Positions 17,663 through 26,814 of a DNA stretch of 45,138 nucleotides are shown piece after piece. Position numbers and translations under genes: made by a program. Under the pieces are notes generated by a model. It was not told the origin of the DNA. It did not search any database and saw nothing but the letters and a program-made list of their open reading frames with translations. How positions within the stretch are numbered: the first letter of the stretch is position 1; each line of letters opens with the position of its first letter. The stretch comes from Lachnospiraceae bacterium UBA3732 (GTDB lineage: Bacteria > Bacillota > Clostridia > Lachnospirales > Lachnospiraceae). The stretch spans positions 1-45,138 of the forward strand of contig DFHD01000115.1 in NCBI GenBank assembly GCA_002372545.1, read 5' to 3'.

Positions 17663-20044
17663 ATGTATTTTTTTTCGGTGATAAAATGTCTGGGCGGCGT
17701 CGGGCTTTTTTTGTACGGCATGTCGCTGATGGGTTCTATGCTGGAAAAACTTGCGGGTTCCGGACTGACTAAGGTACTGGAGAACCTGACCACTAGCCGC
17801 AGAAGAGGCGTTGGTGCTATAAAGGGCTGGGGACTTGGACTTGTCGTAACGGGCATCATCCAGAGCTCGGCAGCCACAACGCTGATCCTGATCGGTTTTG
17901 TCAACGCAGGCATCATGAATCTGGTGCAGGCTATTCCGGTAGTGTTTGGCGCGAATGTGGGAAGTACAATGACGGCGCAGCTCCTCCGTTTGGGCGATCT
18001 GGGAGCGGGCAGCAAATTTCTCAGCCTGCTGAAGCCATCCGCCTTTGCCCCGATCCTCATCGGCATCGGTGCACTGATGTTCTTCAGAATGAAGAAGCAG
18101 AGAACAAAGGATCTCGGCTGTATTTTCCTTGGCCTGGGCATCCTCTTTTTCGGTATGACGATCATGGAGGAGGTGTTCAGTCCCCTGAAGGACAGCGAGT
18201 CCTTCCAGAAGCTGTTTACATCCTTCAGCAACCCGATCCTCGGTATTCTTACCGGTCTTGCGCTGACCGCTGTGATCCAGAGCTCCAGCGCTTCTGTCGG
18301 CATCCTGCAGGCGCTTTCCGCTACAGGAAGCATTACCTATGGTATTGCCATTCCCATTATCATCGGCCAGAATATCGGCAAATGTATGCCCATAATTCTG
18401 GGCGCTATCGGCGCGGATAAGAAGGCCAAGAAAGTGTCTCTTTCCTATGTGCTGTTCAATATCATCGGTGCAGTTCTTTTCTCTGCGGTAATCTACGGCG
18501 TGGCCTATACCGTAGGGCTTCCCATGCTGGAGAAGACCGTGAACCGCGGAAATATCGCCAATGTGCACCTGACATTTAACCTGGTGACATCGCTGATCCT
18601 TCTGCCCTTTGCCGGTCAGATGGAAAAGCTGGCGGATATGATCGTCCGGGAAAAGAAGGTAGAGGAGCCGGAGGAGGATGCGGAGATCCGGAAGCTGGAG
18701 GATATCTTCCTGGCTACACCCGGCCTTGCGCTGAGACAATGTACCGGTCTGATCCGTTCCATGGGCGAACGGCTTCGTGAAAACTATAAGCTGGCCAACG
18801 GCCTTCTCTCCGGTTATGACCAGGCGGCCTTCGACCGGCTGGAAAAGAATGAAGGCTTTATTGACCGCTGTGAGACTGCTCTTTCCGCATATATCGTGCG
18901 GATTGACAGAAAACGTCTGACGCCGGACAATAAGCGCGAAATGATGGAAATCCTGAACAGTATCGGCGATTTTGAACGAATGGGCGATTACTGCATGAAG
19001 ATCGCCTGGGCAGCCAGACATATGCAGGAAAAGGATATTGTCTTTTCGGATAGCGGTAAGCAGGAGATCCGTTATATCTCGGAGGCCTGCGGTTATGTTC
19101 TGGATACTGTTCTCGACGCCTTTATCAACGATGATCTTTCCTGCGCGGTTAAGATCGAGCCTGCGGCGGATACCATAGAGGAAATGGAACAGCTGATCCG
19201 TTCCCGTCACGTGGAGCGTCTTCGTGCGGGAGACTGCGGCGCAGAGGGCGGAGCGGTTCTCTACGAGCTGGTCAGCGCCTACGAGCGGATCGCCGGCCAC
19301 GCTTCGAATGTTTCGCTGCATGTAGCAAAGAGGATTAGCGGCGACCGGAGCTTTGATGACATGCATGGACATGCCTCCGACCGGAACCAGGAGGAATATC
19401 AGGCCCTGGAGCTGTATTACCGCAACCGTTTCCTTGAACCGGTACAGAAGATGACAGTCGCCCATCCTGCGGATGAGGAGCCGGATGAGAAAGAAGACAA
19501 GAAGCAGGCGGAGAATAAACAGGAAAAAGACAATAAGAATAAAGACAGCAGGGATAAAGACAGAGCAAAGGCAAAAGATACGAAAGAGACAAAAGAAACA
19601 AAAGACGAAAAGGCAAAAGAGGTTAAAGAAGAAAAAAACAAAGAAGCAAAAGCCAAAGAAGGAAAAGAAAAAGAAGGAAAAGAAAAAGAAGCAAAGAAAA
19701 AGGACGAAAAGTCCAAAGAAGGGAAGCCCAAAGACAGCAAAGAGAGCAGAGATAAAGACAGCAAAGAGAAAGAAAACAAAGATAAAGAAAACAAAGATAA
19801 AGTAAGCAAAGATAAAGTAAGCAAAGACAAAGAAAACAAAGACAAAGAAAATAAAGAGAAAGATAGTAAAAATAAAGATAGCAAAGAAAAAGATAGTAAA
19901 GAAAAAGAAAGTAAAGAAAAAGATAACAAAGAAAAAAATAGTAAAGATAAAGAAAGCAAGGACGGTAAGGATACAAAAGAGAATAAGTCTGCCGGAAATA
20001 AGAAGAAGGATAAGCCCGGAGAAAGTGACGGACAGAAGGAATAA
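17663..20044 (+). CDS. Na/Pi cotransporter family protein with PhoU-like domain and Lys/Glu tail
   Basis: Probable sodium-coupled phosphate (or other anion) transporter. Two inverted Na/Pi repeats carry the QSSAAT and QSSSAS signatures near residues 70-80 and 210-220, within 8-9 membrane helices. A PhoU-like helical domain follows (about 345-540). From about residue 605 to the end, roughly 190 residues consist almost only of Lys, Glu, Asp, Ser and Asn in short degenerate repeats. ATG 17651 is also possible and adds four residues; 17663 is preferred because GGAGAG lies just before it and homologues begin with a similar MYFF segment. The tail is far longer than the family needs and its DNA is very A-rich. 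Confidence 0.87.
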   Translation: MYFFSVIKCLGGVGLFLYGMSLMGSMLEKLAGSGLTKVLENLTTSRRRGVGAIKGWGLGLVVTGIIQSSAATTLILIGFVNAGIMNLVQAIPVVFGANVGSTMTAQLLRLGDLGAGSKFLSLLKPSAFAPILIGIGALMFFRMKKQRTKDLGCIFLGLGILFFGMTIMEEVFSPLKDSESFQKLFTSFSNPILGILTGLALTAVIQSSSASVGILQALSATGSITYGIAIPIIIGQNIGKCMPIILGAIGADKKAKKVSLSYVLFNIIGAVLFSAVIYGVAYTVGLPMLEKTVNRGNIANVHLTFNLVTSLILLPFAGQMEKLADMIVREKKVEEPEEDAEIRKLEDIFLATPGLALRQCTGLIRSMGERLRENYKLANGLLSGYDQAAFDRLEKNEGFIDRCETALSAYIVRIDRKRLTPDNKREMMEILNSIGDFERMGDYCMKIAWAARHMQEKDIVFSDSGKQEIRYISEACGYVLDTVLDAFINDDLSCAVKIEPAADTIEEMEQLIRSRHVERLRAGDCGAEGGAVLYELVSAYERIAGHASNVSLHVAKRISGDRSFDDMHGHASDRNQEEYQALELYYRNRFLEPVQKMTVAHPADEEPDEKEDKKQAENKQEKDNKNKDSRDKDRAKAKDTKETKETKDEKAKEVKEEKNKEAKAKEGKEKEGKEKEAKKKDEKSKEGKPKDSKESRDKDSKEKENKDKENKDKVSKDKVSKDKENKDKENKEKDSKNKDSKEKDSKEKESKEKDNKEKNSKDKESKDGKDTKENKSAGNKKKDKPGESDGQKE
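19480..20010 (+). repeat. A-rich low-complexity repeat encoding the Lys/Glu/Asp tail
   Basis: Degenerate tandem words of the AAAGA(T/A)AGTAAAGAAAAAGA type, mostly 6, 9 or 12 bases long, run through this region in frame with the transporter. Most variation keeps Lys, Glu, Asp or Ser, so the reading frame is preserved. Sequence of this type can vary in length by slippage. Confidence 0.85.
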
Positions 20045-20047
20045 AAT

Positions 20048-20971
20048 ATGTTTTATTTTATCGTAAATAAACAGGGCGGCAGCGGCCGCGGAGCCAAAAA
20101 ATGGAAGGCCGTAAAAAGAATTCTTCTGGAAAGAAATGTAGCCTTCAAGGCATACGAAACGAAATATCCGGGGCATGCGGAGAAGCTCGCCCGAAAGATC
20201 ACTTCGCTTCCGGACCGGGAGATCCGGCTGATCGTGGCGGGCGGAGACGGAACCATCAACGAGGTACTGAATGGTATTTCAGATTTTGAGCGGGTCCTGC
20301 TGGGCGTGATCCCCATCGGGTCGGCCAATGATTTCGTTACGGGGCTGGGACTTCCCGGTACTGCGGAGGATGCCATGCTTTCCCTTCTTTCCTCCATTGA
20401 CCGGCCGGAACGCAGGGTGGATATCGGCCGGGTAATGGCGGAAAACGGAACGGACAGGCTTTTTGGCATCAGCTCCGGCATTGGACTTGATGCCATTGTT
20501 TGTAAAAAGGTTCAGCAGTCCGGGCAGAAAAAACTGCTGAATTTTCTGCATCTTGGCAGTCTCAGCTATGAACTGATGACGGTGGAGACGCTTTTCAGTA
20601 TGAAAAAGTATTCCATGAGGATCACTCTCGGAAACAGGTCCTATCAGATGCGGGACCTCATCTTTCTGGCAGGCATGAATCTCAGGGCAGAGGGCGGAGG
20701 CGTACCCATGTGCCCCGATGCCAGACCGGATGACGGAAAGCTTTCTGTGTGTCTTGCCGACGGCATATCCAGGGGACGGGCCTTTATGCTGTTTCCTTCT
20801 CTGATCAAGGGAAAGCATAACGGAAAGAAGGGCTTTATGCTCTTCGATACCGAGCAGCTGATCCTGACGGCGGAAAAGCCCATGGTGCTTCATGCGGATG
20901 GGGAATACCTGGGTGATGTAAAGAAGATCCGGATGTCGATCCTCCCCGGAAAGCTTCGTCTTTTCGGTTAA
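20048..20971 (+). CDS. Diacylglycerol/lipid kinase family protein (YegS-like)
   Basis: A 307-residue cytoplasmic kinase. The catalytic-domain motifs are NKQGGSGRG near the N-terminus, GGDGTINEVLNG near residues 65-76 and PIGSANDF near 94-101. It phosphorylates a diacylglycerol-like or sphingoid lipid in known relatives; the exact lipid here is not readable. AGAAGGA lies seven bases before the ATG, which is three bases after the transporter stop, so the two genes are probably co-translated. Confidence 0.88.
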   Translation: MFYFIVNKQGGSGRGAKKWKAVKRILLERNVAFKAYETKYPGHAEKLARKITSLPDREIRLIVAGGDGTINEVLNGISDFERVLLGVIPIGSANDFVTGLGLPGTAEDAMLSLLSSIDRPERRVDIGRVMAENGTDRLFGISSGIGLDAIVCKKVQQSGQKKLLNFLHLGSLSYELMTVETLFSMKKYSMRITLGNRSYQMRDLIFLAGMNLRAEGGGVPMCPDARPDDGKLSVCLADGISRGRAFMLFPSLIKGKHNGKKGFMLFDTEQLILTAEKPMVLHADGEYLGDVKKIRMSILPGKLRLFG

Positions 20972-21125
20972 TGATACCATAGCATTCAGGCAGGTGAGAT
21001 AAGGAACAGGCAGGCAAAGAGGATAAGTGATGTGCCTGTTCAGCATGCAGGATATATGGAGAATAGATTATGTGAATGCCTGCATCCTGAGTGATCATAA
21101 ATCCGTCTACGGGAAAGGAGAGAAA

Positions 21126-21524
21126 ATGAGTACGTTCAGCAGCCTTGAGGAGGCGCAGGAATATTTTAAGGGAGACCGGTTTGCCGGCATGGCGGGAGCT
21201 AAGCTGGATAGCCTTTCCGGGGAAGAGGCTTCCTGCAGCATGGTGCTTTCGGATATTCATAAAAATGCCAATGGAGGGGTCATGGGCGGCGCGATTTTTA
21301 CATTGGCGGATCTTGCCTTTGCCGTGCTCTCCAATCAGATTCACCGGCCGACAGTGGCTCAGCAGGTCAGCATAAACTATCTCAGTATGCCGAAGGGGGA
21401 TACCCTGTATGCCCGGGCCCGGGTGAAGAAGAACGGGGGAAGGACCATCGTGATCAATGTGGATGTTACAGACAGCGCCGGACGCGAGATCGCCCAGTTC
21501 ATCGGAAGCGGATTTAAACTATAG
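21126..21524 (+). CDS. PaaI-type hotdog thioesterase
   Basis: A 132-residue single hotdog domain. The active-site motif is NANGGVMGGAIFTLADLAFAV, close to the PaaI consensus, so it probably hydrolyses an aromatic or short acyl-CoA. The start at 21126 follows GGGAAAGGAGAG; an open frame reads 33 codons further upstream but has no ribosome site. No acyl-CoA pathway genes lie beside it, so the substrate is open. Confidence 0.85.
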   Translation: MSTFSSLEEAQEYFKGDRFAGMAGAKLDSLSGEEASCSMVLSDIHKNANGGVMGGAIFTLADLAFAVLSNQIHRPTVAQQVSINYLSMPKGDTLYARARVKKNGGRTIVINVDVTDSAGREIAQFIGSGFKL

Positions 21525-21545
21525 TCCGGCACTTTCAGTCACCCT

Positions 21546-23156
21546 CTATTCGGCATCCTTCTGATCGACAACCAGAGTGGCGGAGCCGTAAGCCTTGAGC
21601 GGTTTTCCGTTTTCATCAAACTCAGTCGTGTAGCGGACATGGAAGGGAACTCTTCCTACCGTAAGCGGAATGATCACATCGATGTTATCCCGTCCGTTAT
21701 CGATATCCCTGATCAGAGCCCGGTACATATCCGCTACCTCGGGCGGGAAAATGCCGGCCTCGATAGCCGTATCCGGATAATTCTTGACGATCGGCGGAAG
21801 ACCGAGATCCCGCATACAGCGGAAGCAGGGACGCATCTCGTGTGTAGCGATGGTATATTCCCAGGCATACACATTGGCGTGTTCAAAGGCAGCCTTGAAG
21901 CGGTTTTCGTCCTGCTCAGCCAGCATGAAGCGTTCCTTTTCGGCCGTGATATTCTGCACCATGGCGTAGATCAGATACTGATCGCTGGCCTGCCCGATGA
22001 GACGGAGCGTGCTTCTGACGCAGATCTTATTTTCACCGCAGATATCGGAGCAGACAGTCCTCCAGTTTTCGCAGGTAACCTCTTCACCGGTCTTAATGGC
22101 CTTTTCGATGGCATGACGATAAGTGTCCCGGCTTTCGGCAGTATGGTTATCCCAGGGATTGTCGTCCAGGATCTCCTGCTCGGTCCGGCTCATGCCAATC
22201 TCCTTCAGGTACTTCTCGTTTACCCGGAGGATCTCCACATTTCCGTTTTCATAAACAAAGACAGCGGCCGGTCCCACAAAATTACTGAAGATCAGGTTTT
22301 CCAGAGAATCCGGATTCCAGAAATTCATATTGTTCATGGCATCTACCATGCCGGAGGATGCGCTGAGCGGTTCATGATCGACGCTTGCGAGGAAGGCGAG
22401 GAACTCATCCTCGGGGAGCGGCCTGGAATAGAGGTATCCCTGCACATACTTGCAGCCGATGGTCTTCATGAAATCGGCGATATCCTGGGTTTCCACGCCC
22501 TCTGCAATGACGGGCGTATTCAGCCACTTGCACATCTGTACGATGGAATTGATGATGGTGCCGCCCCTTCCGCCGATGTTTCCCTGCAGAAACCGCATAT
22601 CCAGTTTCATCATGTCTACAGGAAGATCCTTCAGAACGCCGAGGGAGGAGTAGCCGCTTCCAAAGTCATCCATCTCCACCAGATAGCCGACACGGTGCAG
22701 GTCATCCATAACCTGAATGATCAGATCCTTGCCGCCGATAGCGGAGGATTCCGTGATCTCGACGTGGATATATTTGACCGGGATATCGTACTTTTTACGG
22801 ATTTCCTCAATATCTGCCACATAGCTGTGGCCGTAAATATCGTAGCGGGACATATTGACGGATATGGGTACAACCATGTCTCCCTCGTTGATCAGTTTAC
22901 GGAGCAGACGGCATACCTCTTCAAACACAAAAAGATCCGCCTGGTAGATCAGATTATTCTTTTCCAGCACGGGAATAAAGTCCGAGGGAAACTGCATGCC
23001 TTTGGCAGGATGACGCCAGCGGAGCAGGGCTTCTGCACCCACCATACGGCCTGTGGCATGGTTGATCTGGGGCTGGTAGAATACCATGAGATGGTGGTTG
23101 GCAGCAGCCTCATCAAAGGTTGCGACAAATTCCTGTTCGGTCATTTTCTGTTCCAT
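21546..23156 (-). CDS. EAL-domain c-di-GMP phosphodiesterase with C-terminal PAS-like modules
   Basis: A 536-residue cytoplasmic protein with no membrane segment. The EAL domain is N-terminal (about residues 20-255). It keeps Glu42 of EALLR, the Asn of SVNMSR, Glu of EITESS, Asp-Asp of MDDFGSGYSS, Lys of MKLD, Glu of EGVET and Gln of QGYLYSRPL. All metal and catalytic positions are therefore intact and it should hydrolyse c-di-GMP. Two PAS-like segments follow (about 285-400 and 405-530). Having the output domain first and sensors after it is the reverse of the common order. GAGAGGG lies just before the ATG. It is convergent with the thioesterase gene and divergent from the Sel1-like gene. 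Confidence 0.9.
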   Translation of the reverse strand: MEQKMTEQEFVATFDEAAANHHLMVFYQPQINHATGRMVGAEALLRWRHPAKGMQFPSDFIPVLEKNNLIYQADLFVFEEVCRLLRKLINEGDMVVPISVNMSRYDIYGHSYVADIEEIRKKYDIPVKYIHVEITESSAIGGKDLIIQVMDDLHRVGYLVEMDDFGSGYSSLGVLKDLPVDMMKLDMRFLQGNIGGRGGTIINSIVQMCKWLNTPVIAEGVETQDIADFMKTIGCKYVQGYLYSRPLPEDEFLAFLASVDHEPLSASSGMVDAMNNMNFWNPDSLENLIFSNFVGPAAVFVYENGNVEILRVNEKYLKEIGMSRTEQEILDDNPWDNHTAESRDTYRHAIEKAIKTGEEVTCENWRTVCSDICGENKICVRSTLRLIGQASDQYLIYAMVQNITAEKERFMLAEQDENRFKAAFEHANVYAWEYTIATHEMRPCFRCMRDLGLPPIVKNYPDTAIEAGIFPPEVADMYRALIRDIDNGRDNIDVIIPLTVGRVPFHVRYTTEFDENGKPLKAYGSATLVVDQKDAE

Positions 23157-23331
23157 AAAGCCCTCTCTTTCTTTCAGGTACGCTGCCGGCGTACTTGAGT
23201 CCTGCCGCCCGGCCGCATTGGCGGCCTTTTACCAAGGTTACAATTCCGACTATAAAGACAATATAGCATGAAATGCGTTTTTTTACTACCGTTTTTTGGT
23301 GGGAAACGGCAGAAGCTTTGCGCTTTTCATG

Positions 23332-23360
23332 TTGTTTTCGCAGAGCTTTTTATTTATAAT
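23332..23360 (+). promoter_or_regulatory. Candidate promoter of the Sel1-like gene
   Basis: TTGTTT (23332-23337) is 17 bp from a perfect TATAAT (23355-23360), and AAAGGAG lies just before the ATG at 23399. The rest of the 242-bp divergent gap contains a G/C hairpin (GGCCGC and GCGGCC, about 23211-23226) and no clear promoter for the minus-strand EAL gene. Confidence 0.55.
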
Positions 23361-23398
23361 AGAATTGTTAGACTATAATCCGAAAGGAGCTGGAAAAT

Positions 23399-24418
23399 AT
23401 GCTGATCAGTATGATCTGGGATGAAAGCTATCTGAATGATCTGAATACATATACCGAAGAGGTCGTGGCCAGAGCCGGGGTATCCTCCCGCTCGGCGGAG
23501 AGAGAGGTCATCTACATGGCCGAAAAGGGAAACCTGGTCTGTACCAAGCTGTATGGAGATATGATCTTCTATAAAAAGATTCATGTTCCCCATGCCCAGA
23601 CGGAGGCCTTCAATCTGTACATGGCGGCATCCGGCCTTACGGTGATGGAAAACGGAGAGTGGAGACAGAAGGGGCCGGCCTATCCGCAGGCTTACTGGAT
23701 GGTGGCCTACTATCTCATGAATTATAAAAGAGAATCGGATCTGAAGGATGGAGAAACGAATCCTGTTCTGGATGCGCTTCCTCTGGCGAAGCGCTTTGGC
23801 ATGGCGGCGGAGCTGACCAGAGCCTGTCTGGCAAAGAGCCAGGTGCCCGGGGCGCTGAACCTGATGGGCCGGATCCTGAAGGAAGCATCGAGGGAACAGG
23901 AGCTTTACGAGGCGGTAAATGAATCGCTGTCCTTTGCCTCCCCCGAGGAGATGAAGCAGGCGTCGGTGGCATATTACGAAGCGGCGGCGGATGCCGGATA
24001 TGCATATGCCTGCAACAATCTGGCGGCCAGCGAAGCAGAACGGATCGTGGAGCTTTCGGAGGCGGGAAAAACAGAGGAGATCCCGGCGGTTGTGGACCGG
24101 TATCTCCGCTGGCTGAAGAGCTCTGCTGACCGTTTTGAACCCTATGCGGCTAACCGCCTGGGACTGTTTTACCGGACCGGTGAGGTGCGGGGGACGAACG
24201 GAACGGTTCACCTGAGGGAGTATACGAACGCCGAGCTGGGCAGGGAGTACTTTTATAAGGCGGTGAAATATCCGGAAAAGAGCTCAGCCTGGGCCTACTT
24301 TAATCTGCTGAAATATTATCATCAGGATTATGATAATAACATCGATCTGATGAACGAGCATATGGAACGCATTAAAGAACTGAATCCCGAGGTCTATGAT
24401 ATTGCCATTGAACTGTAA
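23399..24418 (+). CDS. Sel1/TPR-like helical repeat protein
   Basis: A 339-residue protein, apparently cytoplasmic. The first 65 residues look like a winged-helix-type fold (ARAGVSSRSAEREVIYMAEKGNL). The rest is helical repeats with Sel1-like words such as AAADAGYAYACNNLA and EPYAANRLGLFYRTGE, which usually mediate protein contacts. It lies 22 bases upstream of the GGDEF gene and is divergent from the EAL gene, so a role in c-di-GMP signalling is suggested by position only. Confidence 0.7.
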   Translation: MLISMIWDESYLNDLNTYTEEVVARAGVSSRSAEREVIYMAEKGNLVCTKLYGDMIFYKKIHVPHAQTEAFNLYMAASGLTVMENGEWRQKGPAYPQAYWMVAYYLMNYKRESDLKDGETNPVLDALPLAKRFGMAAELTRACLAKSQVPGALNLMGRILKEASREQELYEAVNESLSFASPEEMKQASVAYYEAAADAGYAYACNNLAASEAERIVELSEAGKTEEIPAVVDRYLRWLKSSADRFEPYAANRLGLFYRTGEVRGTNGTVHLREYTNAELGREYFYKAVKYPEKSSAWAYFNLLKYYHQDYDNNIDLMNEHMERIKELNPEVYDIAIEL

Positions 24419-24440
24419 ATGACAAAAGAAAGGAAGCTGT

Positions 24441-25793
24441 ATGAAAAAGCTGAGGGAACGCGGTGTATCGGTAAGAAAAATGAACAGGATCCTGCTGGTG
24501 CTGGCGCTGATCGCATCCGGCATGCTGTTTTACGCCATGAATCGGACAAACCGGCTGTATGATGAAGCTCAGGAGGTTACCAGGGACAGGATCGCTTTCG
24601 TGGAAAAATCCTATGATATGCAGCGGGCTTCCGATTATCTGACAGAGCAGATCCGCTGCTTCGTCATGACAGGAGAGAGGGAGTATCTGGAGCTGTATTT
24701 CCGGGAAGTGAATGAAACGAGGCGCAGGGAAAAAGCCATTGATTATCTGGAAAAATGCGACCTGAATGAAAAGACCGTGCAGGAATTGAAGGAGGCTATG
24801 GCCGAATCCCAGACACTGATGGAAACGGAAATCTACGCCGCCCGTCTTATGGCCGAGGCCGCCGGCGATGACCTTTCGCTTTATCCGGAGGATGTTCAGA
24901 AGGCAGGACTGACAGAGTTCGATCTGGATAAAACGCCCGGGGAAAAGCAGGACCAGGCAGGAAAGCTGCTGTTTGGCGAGGAATACAGAGAAAAAAAGGA
25001 AGCGATTTCCAGTCATATCACGGAGTGCGTGAACAGGCTGAATACGGAAATGATGCGTAAGGAAGCAAATGCGGAAAGCAATTTTGAGGCGCAGGTATTT
25101 GTGGAGCATGCCCTTACCGTTATACTGATCGTCATTCTTCTGCTTGTTGTTTTCCTGACCTTTATCCTTATGATCAAGCCGCTCCGGAATGCGATCGAAT
25201 CCATAAGGGGTGAGAAGGAGGTTGAGCCGGAGGGTGCCTACGAGGTACGCTTCCTGGCGAAAACCTATAACCTGATCTTCCAGACCAACAAGGAAAAACG
25301 GGAAAAGCTGACCTACGAGACAACGCATGATGACCTGACCGGGCTTTACAACCGGAGAGGCTACGATTATCTGCTGAAAAATGTGGATATGGAGACGGCC
25401 GCACTGCTTCTCATAGATATGGACAATTATAAGGAAATCCGCGAGACCGGAGGCGCAGAGACAGCAGACCGGGCGCTGAAGTATGCGGCTACGTCGCTGC
25501 TCAATCTGTTCCGGTCCACGGATTATGTGTGCCGTGTGGGCGATGACGCCTTTGCCATTATCATGATGCATGTCGGGAATGAGCTGAAGGAGCTGATCAG
25601 AGAGAAATATGAACGGCTCACGGTGGAGATGAAGAACGGAGCGGAGGATGTTCCGGAGATCCGGATCAGCGCAGGCGTAGCCTTCGGAAAGAATGGAGAT
25701 AATGCAAGCAGTATCTTCCGGATGGCGGATGAAGCGCTTTATCTGGCAAGAAAAGAGAATAAGAGCGGCATTCATTTCCAAAAGGCTGAATAG
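24441..25793 (+). CDS. Membrane GGDEF protein with degenerate signature
   Basis: A 450-residue protein: basic N-terminus, membrane helix near residues 15-33, an outside helical sensor region of about 180 residues, a second helix near 215-240, and a C-terminal GGDEF-type domain (about 285-445). The domain opens with DDLTGLYNRRGYDYLL and LLLIDMDNYKEI. The signature reads R365-VGDDAF-371 in place of GGDEF: the second Gly is Asp and the Glu is Ala. That Glu is needed for cyclase activity in studied enzymes, so it is probably inactive as a cyclase and may serve as a receptor or regulator. AAGGAAG precedes the ATG. Confidence 0.85.
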   Translation: MKKLRERGVSVRKMNRILLVLALIASGMLFYAMNRTNRLYDEAQEVTRDRIAFVEKSYDMQRASDYLTEQIRCFVMTGEREYLELYFREVNETRRREKAIDYLEKCDLNEKTVQELKEAMAESQTLMETEIYAARLMAEAAGDDLSLYPEDVQKAGLTEFDLDKTPGEKQDQAGKLLFGEEYREKKEAISSHITECVNRLNTEMMRKEANAESNFEAQVFVEHALTVILIVILLLVVFLTFILMIKPLRNAIESIRGEKEVEPEGAYEVRFLAKTYNLIFQTNKEKREKLTYETTHDDLTGLYNRRGYDYLLKNVDMETAALLLIDMDNYKEIRETGGAETADRALKYAATSLLNLFRSTDYVCRVGDDAFAIIMMHVGNELKELIREKYERLTVEMKNGAEDVPEIRISAGVAFGKNGDNASSIFRMADEALYLARKENKSGIHFQKAE

Positions 25794-25833
25794 ATTTCTG
25801 CGGCTGCATCCGGAAAAAGGGAATATCCCCGGT

Positions 25834-26670
25834 TTACGCGTTTTCTATCTCGCGGATCAGTAACGGAAGGGTGGTCTCAAAGTCCACGCCGTACCAGGGC
25901 TCAGCCGGGTTCTTCAGGGTTACGCGGATGGTTTCGGCAGTATAATCTGCCGCAATCCGGAAGGCGTCCGCAAGAGAAAGCCCCCTTGTTGCAGCGCCCA
26001 CAACAGTGCTGGCAAAAATATCGCCTGTACCGTGGTAAGCGGCATCCACATGGTCATTCTGGTAAATGATCTTTTCACCGGTAACGGTATCCAGGCCGTA
26101 AACGCCGGTCTTTCCTTCGGAAAGGGAAACGCCGGTCAGTACGACGGTCTTAGCGCCAAGCTTTGCCAGCCGGCTGATGAGAAGCTCGATGTATGCCTCG
26201 TCGTAGGTTTCCTTATATTCCGTTCCGGTCATGAAGCAGGCCTCGGTGATGTTCGGCATGATCACATCTGCCTCGCCGCAAAGGCCGGCATTCAGCTTTG
26301 CATAGGCTTCATCGAAGGCCGGATAGAGCTTTCCGTTATCCGCCATGACGGGGTCAATATAGATTTTTGTATCCTTACCGCCGAATTCATGGAAGATGGT
26401 TTTGGCAATCTCGATTTCCTCGGCTGTACCCAGGTAGCCGGTGTAGATGGCGTCAAAGTGTACATTCTGGGATTTCCAGTGATCGGTGATGGGAAGGAGC
26501 TGGTCGGAAAGATCCTTTACCGTAAAGTTTTTGAACATGGTATGCGTGGAAAGAACTGCTGTCGGCAGGATTACCGTTTCCACACCCATGGCGGAAATGA
26601 TGGGAAGGGCTACTGTGATGGAGCATTTTCCCAGACAGCTGATATCCTGGATGGTTAAGACTCGTTTCAT
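25834..26670 (-). CDS. pdxK: Pyridoxamine/pyridoxal kinase (PfkB-like, PdxK/PdxY type)
   Basis: A 278-residue cytoplasmic kinase that phosphorylates vitamin B6 forms in the salvage route. It opens with VLTIQDISCLGKCSITVALPI and has YTGYLGTAEEI, the ATP-site stretch VIMPNITEA and the catalytic YHGTGDIFAS with the base Asp. Length and motifs match the pyridoxamine kinase branch rather than ThiD. AAAAGGAGATCG lies before the ATG. It is convergent with the GGDEF gene and divergent from the phosphofructokinase gene. Confidence 0.87.
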   Translation of the reverse strand: MKRVLTIQDISCLGKCSITVALPIISAMGVETVILPTAVLSTHTMFKNFTVKDLSDQLLPITDHWKSQNVHFDAIYTGYLGTAEEIEIAKTIFHEFGGKDTKIYIDPVMADNGKLYPAFDEAYAKLNAGLCGEADVIMPNITEACFMTGTEYKETYDEAYIELLISRLAKLGAKTVVLTGVSLSEGKTGVYGLDTVTGEKIIYQNDHVDAAYHGTGDIFASTVVGAATRGLSLADAFRIAADYTAETIRVTLKNPAEPWYGVDFETTLPLLIREIENA

Positions 26671-26741
26671 GATCGATCTCCTTTTCTGTTGATTTCTGTA
26701 ACCGCGGGGGTGAAGTCAGGCTATAACTGACTTATGACAGG

Positions 26742-26769
26742 ATTATAACTCTGTCTGGCTATAAGTAAA
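26742..26769 (-). promoter_or_regulatory. Candidate promoter for pyridoxamine kinase
   Basis: On the minus strand TTTACT (26769-26764) is 16 bp from a perfect TATAAT (26747-26742). Two copies of GGCTATAA (near 26719 and 26757) flank it. No equally good pair is seen for the divergent phosphofructokinase gene, whose ribosome site is AGGAGGG (near 26799-26805). Confidence 0.45.
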
Positions 26770-26814
26770 TGCTCAGTTTTGTTAATTTTTATATAACCAG
26801 GAGGGAAAAACAGA

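Noticed and set aside
17603..20176. 857-residue minus-strand frame beginning with a Phe/Leu/Ile-rich stretch that looks like membrane helices
   Set aside because: The hydrophobic stretch is the reverse complement of the Lys/Glu codon repeats of the transporter tail. The plus-strand gene has clear Na/Pi and PhoU-like motifs.
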